Source: Labilithrix sp. (GTDB taxonomy: Bacteria; Myxococcota_A; Polyangia; Polyangiales; Polyangiaceae). From it: a stretch of 64,000 nt of DNA. This document shows positions 57,657 to 64,000 of the stretch, one piece after another (positions within the stretch are counted from its first letter, which is position 1; every line of letters starts with the position of its first letter). The position numbers and the translations under genes are program-made. The stretch covers positions 186,001-250,000 of the forward strand of contig JAHBWE010000002.1 of NCBI GenBank assembly GCA_019637155.1, read 5' to 3'. The notes under the pieces are model-generated. The model was not told where the DNA came from and made no database searches. It saw only the letters and a list, made by a program, of their open reading frames with translations.

Positions 57657-58716
57657 TCCCAAGCTCGGCGACGCGCTCCTCGCGGCGACGTGTCCGGTCC
57701 CGATCGCGGACACGCCGACGGTCCTCCTCGGCCACGGCAGCGGCGGTCGCCTCACCGCGAAGCTCATCGAGGAGACGATGCTGCCCGCGTTCCGGAACCC
57801 GCTCCTCGAGCCGCTCGAAGACGCGGCGATCCTCGCCCCCGCCGCGGGCCGCATCGCGCTCACGACCGACTCGTACGTCGTGACGCCGATCTTCTTCCCC
57901 GGCGGCGACATCGGCGAGCTCGCGGTGAACGGCACCGTGAACGACCTCGTCGTGTCGGGCGCGAGGCCGCTCGCGCTCTCGCTCGCGTTCATCCTCGAGG
58001 AGGGCTTCCCGCTCGCCGACCTCGAGCGCGTCGTCGCGTCGGTGAAGCGCGCGGCGGAGCGCGCGCGCGTCCGCATCGCGACCGGCGACACGAAGGTCGT
58101 CGGCCGTGGCTCCGCCGACAAGGTCTTCATCAACACGTCGGGCGTCGGCGTCGTGCCGGAGGGGCGCGAGGTGTCGGCGCGCCGCGTGCGCGAAGGCGAC
58201 GCGATCCTCGTCTCGGGGACGATCGGCGATCACGGCGTCGCGATCCTCTCCTGCCGCGAGGGGCTCGCGTTCGGCGGCGACCTCGCGAGCGACACCGCTC
58301 CGCTCGGCGATCTCGTCGAGTCCCTCCTCGCCGCGTGCCCCACCGTCCACGCGATGCGCGATCCGACGCGCGGCGGCGTCGCCGCGACCGTGGTCGAGAT
58401 CGCGTCGCGGGAGAAGGTGGGGATCGAGCTCGACGAGGAGCTCCTGCCGGTGCGCGACGTCGTGCGCGGCGCGTGCGAGATGCTCGGGCTCGATCCGCTC
58501 CTCGTCGCGAACGAAGGCAAGCTCGTCGCGTTCGTGCCGGAGAAGGACGCCGCGATCGCGCTCGCGGCGATGCGCGCGCACCCGCTCGGACGAGGCGCGG
58601 CGCGGATCGGCCGCGTCACGCGCGAGCACCCCGGCGTCGTCTGGACGCGGACGCCGATCGGCGGCGCCCGCATCCTCGAGCTCCCCTACGCCGAGATGCT
58701 GCCGCGCATCTGCTAG
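57649..58716 (+). CDS. hypE: Hydrogenase expression/formation protein HypE
   Basis: 355 residues. It dehydrates the carbamoyl group on its C-terminal Cys to cyanide; the canonical end PRIC is intact. Other features are [18 protein letters not shown], the AIR-synthase-like fold with [32 protein letters not shown] and [16 protein letters not shown]. Its stop codon overlaps that of nhaA on the opposite strand. Confidence 0.96.
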   Translation: MLDPKLGDALLAATCPVPIADTPTVLLGHGSGGRLTAKLIEETMLPAFRNPLLEPLEDAAILAPAAGRIALTTDSYVVTPIFFPGGDIGELAVNGTVNDLVVSGARPLALSLAFILEEGFPLADLERVVASVKRAAERARVRIATGDTKVVGRGSADKVFINTSGVGVVPEGREVSARRVREGDAILVSGTIGDHGVAILSCREGLAFGGDLASDTAPLGDLVESLLAACPTVHAMRDPTRGGVAATVVEIASREKVGIELDEELLPVRDVVRGACEMLGLDPLLVANEGKLVAFVPEKDAAIALAAMRAHPLGRGAARIGRVTREHPGVVWTRTPIGGARILELPYAEMLPRIC

Positions 58717-60116
58717 ACGTCGTCCGCGCCCTCGGCTTCGGACTCGCTCTCGGCCGCGCCGCGCATCGGGCCGCGGAGCAGGACGCGGCCGCCGGCGAGG
58801 CCGAGGACCATCGCGAGGACGGAGGCGACGAGGATCCCTGTCTTCGCGGAGGCGAGCTCCGTCTCGCTCGGGAACGCGAGGGTCGCGACGAAGAGGGAGA
58901 TCGTGAAGCCGATCCCGGCGATGAGGCCGAGGACGGAGAGCTCGCGCCATCCGACGCCGCGCGGGAGCGCGACGAGGCGCGTCCGCACGGCGATCGCGCA
59001 CGCGGCGAGGATCCCGAGCGGCTTGCCGGCGAGGAGCCCGGCCACGATGCCCGCGCTCACGACGCTGAAGGAGGAGCCGCGGATCGAGACGCCGGCGTTG
59101 ACGGCGGCGAAGAGGGGCATCACCCCGAACGCGACCCAGGGATGGAGCGCGCGCTGCAAGCGCAGCGACGGCGACAGCGCCTCACGCTGCGCGAGGACGA
59201 GGTAAGACGCCTCGTGCGCGAGCGCTTCGTGGTCGCGCCCGCCTCCGAGCTTCGATTCGATGTGGTCCGCCGATCGACGGACGAGGTCGACGAGGCCCTC
59301 CGCGTCGAGGCGCGGGCGGACGGGGGTGAGCATGCCGACGAGCACGCCGGCGATGGATGGATGCACGCCCGCGCGGAGGAAGCCGTCCCAGACGAGGATC
59401 CCCGCCGGGAGGTAGAGGAACGCGCGGCGGATCCCGAGCCGCTGCATCGTCAAGATCGCCCCCGTGCCCGCGGCGAGGACGGCGAGGCCCGACACGTCGA
59501 GGCTGCTCGAGTAGAAGAGCGCGATCACTACGATGCCGCCGAGGTCGTCGATGATCGCGAGCGCGAGGAGCAGCACGCGCAGCGCGGGCGGCACCCGCTT
59601 GCCGAGCAACGCGAGGACCCCGACCGCGAACGCGATGTCGGTCGCCATCGGGACGCCCCATCCGCGGCGCGCCTCGGGATGCGCGGCGGCGATCGCCGTG
59701 TAGAAGAGCGCGGGCGCGAGCATGCCGCCCGCCGCCGCGACGATGGGCAGCGCCGCGCGCCGCCACGTCGCGAGCTCGCCCTCGTGGATCTCGCGCCGGA
59801 TCTCGAGGCCGACGACGAAGAAGAAGACCGTCATCAGGCCGTCGTTGACCCAGAAGTGGAGCGGACGCTCGACGTTCAGCGCGCCGGCGCGGACGCCGAG
59901 CGGCAGGTCGACGAGGTGATGGTACGCGCCCGCCCACGAGGAGTTGGCGGCGGCGATCGCGGCGATCGCGGCGGCGAGGAGGACGACGCCGCTCGCGGCC
60001 TGGATCCGCAAGAACGACTCGATCGGCGAGACGAGGCGCTGCAGCCATCGCCGCGCCGCGGGCGATGCTTCTGGCGGGACAGGGAGATCGTGTTCGACGT
60101 GCTGCCGGGGACCCAA
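58713..60116 (-). CDS. nhaA: Na+/H+ antiporter NhaA
   Basis: 467 residues, slightly longer than E. coli NhaA (388). Conserved features include PIESFLRIQAASGVVLLA, VNDGLMTVFFFVVGLEIRRE, MATDIAFAVGVLALLG and the ion-binding pair in LALAIIDDLGGIVVIALF. The TTG at 60116 is the only start found upstream of the first helix, so the true N-terminus is uncertain. It exports Na+ in exchange for protons. Confidence 0.9.
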   Translation of the reverse strand: MGPRQHVEHDLPVPPEASPAARRWLQRLVSPIESFLRIQAASGVVLLAAAIAAIAAANSSWAGAYHHLVDLPLGVRAGALNVERPLHFWVNDGLMTVFFFVVGLEIRREIHEGELATWRRAALPIVAAAGGMLAPALFYTAIAAAHPEARRGWGVPMATDIAFAVGVLALLGKRVPPALRVLLLALAIIDDLGGIVVIALFYSSSLDVSGLAVLAAGTGAILTMQRLGIRRAFLYLPAGILVWDGFLRAGVHPSIAGVLVGMLTPVRPRLDAEGLVDLVRRSADHIESKLGGGRDHEALAHEASYLVLAQREALSPSLRLQRALHPWVAFGVMPLFAAVNAGVSIRGSSFSVVSAGIVAGLLAGKPLGILAACAIAVRTRLVALPRGVGWRELSVLGLIAGIGFTISLFVATLAFPSETELASAKTGILVASVLAMVLGLAGGRVLLRGPMRGAAESESEAEGADDV

Positions 60117-60223
60117 CGCAAACCTCCCTGCAGCGTGCGCTGCACGAGAGGGTTGGCGGCCCGACCAACCTCACCGACCTGACGTGGACGCTCTCGCGCC
60201 ACGGCACCCACGCCATCGAATAG
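60076..60223 (+). other. Possible remnant of a plus-strand gene end
   Basis: On the plus strand a coding-like stretch ends at TAG 60221-60223 with SLQRALHERVGGPTNLTDL and TWTLSRHGTHAIE. In another frame just upstream lies REIVFDVLPGTQ. Joined by a frameshift they would form the end of an unrecognised protein. The stretch overlaps the proposed start of nhaA, so either that start or this remnant is mis-read. No start codon is available. Confidence 0.25.
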
Positions 60224-60251
60224 ACGAAGCGCGCCCGGCGTTCAAGCGCGT

Positions 60252-60470
60252 CTACGTCGCGTCGGGCGCGCCGGCGTCGGACGGCGCAGGAGGCGGGCGC
60301 TTCGGATCCGCGATCGTCGGCTTCGCGGTCGGGGCGAGCGGGGCCGTGTCCGGATCCGGCGCGGGCGCGCCTGCGTCGCCGGCGTAGCGCTTCGGATCGT
60401 AGCCGCTCGCGGCGGCGCAGGCGGCGCACGCGAGGAGCAGGAGCGGGAGCGCGAGGGCGAGGCGCGTCAT
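60252..60470 (-). CDS. Small proline-rich lipoprotein
   Basis: 72 residues: leader MTRLALALPLLLLACAAC, then a Pro/Ala/Asp-rich tail (YDPKRYAGDAGAP, PDPDTAPLAPTAKP). ATG 60470 overlaps the stop of the three-haem protein gene, so the two are co-translated. It could be a lipid anchor or spacer partner for that protein; there is no recognisable domain. Confidence 0.6.
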   Translation of the reverse strand: MTRLALALPLLLLACAACAAASGYDPKRYAGDAGAPAPDPDTAPLAPTAKPTIADPKRPPPAPSDAGAPDAT

Positions 60471-61060
60471 CGCGCGACGTCCGGCGCGGGGTGCTCTCTC
60501 CACGCGGTCAAGAAATGGAGGTCGGGCGGATCGCCGTGGCACGTGGCGCAGTCGTGCTCGCGGCCGTCGGTGCGCTTCAGCTTGCCTTCGTAGACGTCGG
60601 TCATGAAGTCGGTGACCTTCGATTTGTCGCGGCGGTCGAGCACGAAGAGCGCGCCTTGATGGCACGAGTCGCAGTACGCGGGCTCGCCGTCGTCGAGCGC
60701 GACGACGCGCGTCAGCTCGTTGTACATGCGCTTCGCGACGCGCTTGCGCCGCGTGTCGGCCGCCCAGTCGACGCCGGCGTGGCAGTCGACGCACGCGACG
60801 CCGAGCGACTCGGTGAAGGTCCGCATCACCGCGAGCTTCTGGCGGCGATCGAGCGACTCGATCGGCGGCAGGTCCTTCGGGTCGAGCCCGGCCGCCCTCA
60901 GCTTGCCGCCGAGCGTGCTCGCGCGCACGGGCGGCATCGCGCCTTCGCCGCGCTTCGGCAGCGCGGCCTCCGTCGTGCTCGTCCGCGCAGGCGGCCGCGC
61001 CGGCGCGCCGCACGCCGCGAGCCAGACCGACAGAACGAGGAGCCCCGAGCCGACGCGCAC
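60467..61060 (-). CDS. Three-haem c-type cytochrome lipoprotein
   Basis: 197 residues with a lipoprotein leader (GLLVLSVWLAACGA) and three haem motifs: GVACVDCHAGVDW, AYCDSCHQGALFV and HDCATCHGDPPD. The text between is like photosynthetic-reaction-centre or c7-type small cytochromes (helix RRKRVAKRMYNELTRVV). It sits in the periplasm, held to a membrane. It is 1.7 kb from hypE and is not part of that operon, but could shuttle electrons for the respiratory enzymes. Confidence 0.85.
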   Translation of the reverse strand: MRVGSGLLVLSVWLAACGAPARPPARTSTTEAALPKRGEGAMPPVRASTLGGKLRAAGLDPKDLPPIESLDRRQKLAVMRTFTESLGVACVDCHAGVDWAADTRRKRVAKRMYNELTRVVALDDGEPAYCDSCHQGALFVLDRRDKSKVTDFMTDVYEGKLKRTDGREHDCATCHGDPPDLHFLTAWREHPAPDVAR

Positions 61061-61092
61061 GCCGCGAGGCTACTCGATCCGGCCGCGGCGCG

Positions 61093-61929
61093 TCACTGCG
61101 TCGCCGCGCGCGCGACGAAGACGGTGGGCTCCTCGGAGGGGCCCTGCTCCACCGCGATCGGCTGCGCGAGCACGTCGCCCGGCTTCGCGCCGTCGGCGAA
61201 GCGCGTGAGCCCCGCCTTCACGTCGGCGGGGAGCCGCGACCGCGCGAGGTGCTCGCGCTCGACGACGATCGGCTTCGGCCGCTTCTCGTCCGCGCTCGCG
61301 GTCTCGCCGAGGACCGCGACGACGGCGTCCGCGATCGCGGCCCGCGCCGGCGCGCCGTCCTTCAACCGCGCCGCGAGCTCGCGCGCGAGCCGCTTCGCGA
61401 GGACGGGCGCCATCGCGTCCCGGTAGGCCCGCGCGACGAGCTCCTCCGACGGCTTCGACTTCTTGATGACGTGGAACCCGTCGTCGCTAGGGACGAGCGC
61501 CGGCGCGACCTCGCCCACCTTCAGCTTCGCGTAGGCGTCGCGGACCGGCTCGGCGAAGTCTCGCACCTTCTCGTCCGCGTGCTCGCGGGGGTCTTCGCTC
61601 GACTCGCGCGCGAGCTTGTCGAAGTCCTCGCCCTTCTTGATCCGGTCGAGCAAGGCTTGCGCCTTCTTCTTCGCCGCCGGGTCGCCCTTGCCCTTGATCA
61701 GGATGTGGCGGAACGACTGCGCCGGCGCGTCCTTCCAGGTCTCGAGCTCGAGCGGCATCGTCTTCGCGACCCACGGGATCCGGATCGCGACGACCTCGAC
61801 GAAGAGCGGCGCGCGCGAGGCGGGGGCGGTGACGACGGGGCCCGGCGGGGTCGGCGGCGGCGCCGCCGCCGGATTCGGCGCCCCTCCGCAAGCGACGACG
61901 AACGCGAGCGAAGACGCGAGCGCCCTCAC
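61093..61929 (-). CDS. Parvulin-type peptidyl-prolyl isomerase (PpiC-like) lipoprotein
   Basis: 278 residues from GTG 61929, which overlaps the M16 peptidase stop (GTGA). The leader ends VVACGG and a Pro-rich linker follows. The parvulin domain shows FRHILIKGKGDPAAKKKAQ, DFDKLARESSEDP, VGEVAPALVPSDDGFHVIKK. A C-terminal helical region (ARELAARLKDGAPARAAI) may bind clients. It is likely a folding factor for secreted proteins. Confidence 0.85.
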   Translation of the reverse strand: MRALASSLAFVVACGGAPNPAAAPPPTPPGPVVTAPASRAPLFVEVVAIRIPWVAKTMPLELETWKDAPAQSFRHILIKGKGDPAAKKKAQALLDRIKKGEDFDKLARESSEDPREHADEKVRDFAEPVRDAYAKLKVGEVAPALVPSDDGFHVIKKSKPSEELVARAYRDAMAPVLAKRLARELAARLKDGAPARAAIADAVVAVLGETASADEKRPKPIVVEREHLARSRLPADVKAGLTRFADGAKPGDVLAQPIAVEQGPSEEPTVFVARAATQ

Positions 61930-63218
61930 GCGACGTACCGGCGCACGACGTCCTCGAGGCGCTCCTCTTCGTCCTCCTCGAGGTCCCCGACCGCGAGCAC
62001 GTTGAGGCGGTCGGGCGTCGCGAGCATCGCGGCCAGGTCCTGGATCTGCTTCGCCGTCACCGCGGCGTTGCGCGCGATGCGCTCCTCGATCGACTCGTGG
62101 CGATCGAAGAGGATCCCCGCGGCGTAGAAGCCGGCGAGCTCCTCCGGCGAGTCCATCATCGAGCGCATGTCCCAGCGGTGACGGCGGCGCGCCTTCTCGA
62201 GCTCCTCCGGCGTGGGGCCGGTGCGCGCGAGCTCGCGGAAGAGGCCCGTGATCTCCTCCGCCACCGTCGCCGCCCGCGCGTGCTGCACGCCCGCCGCGAA
62301 GTCGACGATGCCGTCGTCGTCGTAGCCGTCGTACTGCGCGCTCACGTCGTAGCAGAGGCCCTTGTCGTCGACGACGCGGTGGTAGAGCCGCGTCGACATG
62401 CCGTCGTCGAGGAGCCGCATCATCATGTCCATCACGTGCCGCTGCGGCGCGACGTCGGGCACGGCGCGGAAGCAGACGCGGAGCTCGGTCTGGCTCGAGA
62501 CGTTCTCGACGACGTCGAAGCGCGCCGCCTTCTGCGCGTGCTTCGGCGGCGCGCTCGTCACGCGCGTGCCCTTCGGCAGGCGTCCGAAGTGCTCCGCCGC
62601 GAGCTCGAGCGCGCGATCGGGGCCGACGTTGCCCGAGAACACGAGCACGGAGTTCGCCGCGTTGTAGTGGCGCGCGTGGTGCGCGACGAGCATCTCGCGG
62701 TCGAAGGAGCGGACGCGCTTCTCGTCGCCGGTGATCGTGAAGCCGAGCGGGTGATCGGGGTAGATCATCTCGCGCGACAGGTTGTCGGCGTCGACCTGAC
62801 GGCCCTCGTCGTCGAGGTCCTCCAGGATCTCCTCGCAGACGATCTCCTTCTCGACGTCGATGTCCGCGAAGGTCGGCGACGTCATCACGTCGGCGAAGAG
62901 CGCGGTCGTGGGCTCCAGCGTCTCGGCCGGCAGCGTGACGGAGAAGACGCCGAAGTCGACCTGCGTCGCGGCGTAGAGGTAGCCGCCGAGGCCCTCGAAG
63001 GCGAGGTTCACGTCGTGCGCGTGCGGCAGCCGCGGCGTGCCGCGGTAGAGCATGTGCTCGAGGAAGTGGGAGAGGCCGTTCTCCTTCGCCGTCTCGAAGC
63101 GGGAGCCGACCCGGACGTAGAGCGCGACGTGCGCGCGATGGAGCGCGGGCTGCGGAGCGACGACGACCGGCAGCCCGTTCGCGAGCGTGTGGAACCGCGC
63201 GGCCTCGAGGCCTGCCAT
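61926..63218 (-). CDS. M16 family zinc metallopeptidase
   Basis: 430 residues, a single-chain processing-peptidase-like enzyme. The inverted zinc motif is GLSHFLEHMLYRG (HxxEH), with the distal Glu in EKEIVCEEILEDLDD. The C-terminal domain shows LLDDGMSTRLYHRVVDDKGLCYDV, typical of the family's R/Y pair. It has no leader, so it may be cytoplasmic or exported another way. It lies between two isomerase genes in one operon. Confidence 0.93.
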   Translation of the reverse strand: MAGLEAARFHTLANGLPVVVAPQPALHRAHVALYVRVGSRFETAKENGLSHFLEHMLYRGTPRLPHAHDVNLAFEGLGGYLYAATQVDFGVFSVTLPAETLEPTTALFADVMTSPTFADIDVEKEIVCEEILEDLDDEGRQVDADNLSREMIYPDHPLGFTITGDEKRVRSFDREMLVAHHARHYNAANSVLVFSGNVGPDRALELAAEHFGRLPKGTRVTSAPPKHAQKAARFDVVENVSSQTELRVCFRAVPDVAPQRHVMDMMMRLLDDGMSTRLYHRVVDDKGLCYDVSAQYDGYDDDGIVDFAAGVQHARAATVAEEITGLFRELARTGPTPEELEKARRRHRWDMRSMMDSPEELAGFYAAGILFDRHESIEERIARNAAVTAKQIQDLAAMLATPDRLNVLAVGDLEEDEEERLEDVVRRYVA

Positions 63219-63227
63219 GGGGCGGCC

Positions 63228-64000
63228 TTACTCGTCGTCCTCGTCGTCGCGCGACGCGCCGCCGTCGCCCTTCGGGGCGCCGAACAGGTTGTTCGTGTCG
63301 ACCTTGATCTCCTGCTTCGACGACTCGCGCAGGCGGCGCACGTAGTACGCGAGCGCCTCGTTCTGCTTCGCCGCGAGGAGCGACGCCGCGTACGTGTCGC
63401 GCTCCTTGTCGAAGTCCTCGCGCGACGCGGCCTTCTGCTCCTTGAGCGACACGACGATGTAGCCGTCGTCCGTCTTCACCGGCTCGGGCGCGACGTCGCC
63501 CGGCTTGCCCTCGAACGCGAACTTCACGATCGACTCGGTCGCGTCGTGCGAGATCGCCGGGATCGGATCGCCGCCGCGGTTGAACGCCGACGACGTGAGC
63601 ACCTGCGGCCGGGTCGGGTCCTTGTCCGGGGTGAAGGTCTCCTCCACCGGAGCGGCGGCGGCGTCCGCGCCCGCGTCGCCGCCGGCGGCCTCGGGCCTCC
63701 GCTCGACCTTCGGCGTGAATTTGGCGTACTTCACGATTGCGGCGGCGATCGCGTCATCCGCGGATTTGCCGCTCTTCATGTCGGCGGCGACGTCCTTCGC
63801 GATCGTGCGCGCGAGGTCGTCGGACTTCCCGCCCTTGTAGGCCTTGAGGATGTCCTCCTTCGTCGCCGGGTCGCGCTTGATGATGTGGTAGCCGTACGAG
63901 GTCTGGACGAGCTGCTGATCGAGCTCGCCCGGCTTGAGGCCCTCGACCGACTTCTTGAACTCGGGGACGAAGTTCTCGACCTGCTCGCCGGGGTACTGGC
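63228..64000 (-). CDS. Partial parvulin-type peptidyl-prolyl isomerase
   Basis: The gene runs off the right edge; 256 C-terminal residues are visible. The parvulin domain is recognisable in YPGEQVENFVPEFKKSVEG, LKPGELDQQLVQTSYGYHII. A second parvulin-like end follows with KFAFEGKPGDVAPEPVKTDDGYIVV. The tail is acidic (ASRDDEDDE). It lies nine bases upstream of the M16 gene on the same strand and, with the PpiC protein at 61093, points to an operon for protein folding and quality control in the envelope. Confidence 0.85.
   Translation of the reverse strand, partial: QYPGEQVENFVPEFKKSVEGLKPGELDQQLVQTSYGYHIIKRDPATKEDILKAYKGGKSDDLARTIAKDVAADMKSGKSADDAIAAAIVKYAKFTPKVERRPEAAGGDAGADAAAAPVEETFTPDKDPTRPQVLTSSAFNRGGDPIPAISHDATESIVKFAFEGKPGDVAPEPVKTDDGYIVVSLKEQKAASREDFDKERDTYAASLLAAKQNEALAYYVRRLRESSKQEIKVDTNNLFGAPKGDGGASRDDEDDE

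Overview
The window reads as chromosomal DNA of a very GC-rich, aerobic, Gram-negative bacterium. The many secreted lipoproteins with Asp/Ala/Gly-rich or Cys-rich linkers, RCC1 and LamG lipoproteins, a DUF1704 (QEGLA) protein, alternative complex III and frequent ATGA/GTGA gene overlaps fit a myxobacterium of the Sorangium/Polyangia type. That placement is an inference from gene style; no rRNA or tRNA gene is visible.

Region 1 (1-15.1 kb) is accessory. It holds envelope lipoproteins (one with five copies of a PPPGAVGLP-type motif, an RCC1 protein, a LamG protein, two DUF4333 proteins, an SGNH-like esterase), two paralogous large secreted proteins, a Uma2 nuclease-like gene, the RNA helicase HrpA and a QEGLA-type metallopeptidase. 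Two lipoprotein genes are split by apparent frameshifts.

Region 2 (15.1-35.3 kb) is mainly housekeeping: a ferritin-like protein, GTP-dependent PEP carboxykinase, an enoyl-CoA hydratase followed by an in-frame extension, a decayed beta-amylase fragment, a MoxR/DUF58/transglutaminase operon, a DMT exporter, an isocitrate-dehydrogenase-family enzyme, an alpha/beta hydrolase, an M23-like protein, a two-RCK potassium channel, an SNF2 ATPase with a SWIM zinc finger, and a second Uma2 gene.

Region 3 (35.3-58.7 kb) is the main feature. On the minus strand, about 18 kb from hypA (53.5 kb) to the last oxidase subunit (35.3 kb) is packed with almost no gaps: hypA, hypB, [NiFe]-hydrogenase small and large subunits of the actinobacterial (group 1h) type, a NifU-like protein without cysteines, DUF5947, DUF6084, an uncharacterised 414-residue protein, a hydrogenase maturation protease, a small membrane protein, then alternative complex III (actA-F) and a caa3-type cytochrome c oxidase (CuA/haem subunit II, subunits I, III, IV). 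hypF, hypC, hypD and hypE diverge on the plus strand, so all six Hyp maturation factors are present. The layout suggests co-expression of a complete chain from H2 through quinol, ACIII and caa3 oxidase to O2.

Region 4 (58.7-64 kb) has the NhaA antiporter, a small lipoprotein coupled to a three-haem c-type lipoprotein, and an envelope operon of two parvulin-type peptidyl-prolyl isomerases around an M16 zinc peptidase; the last gene runs off the right edge.
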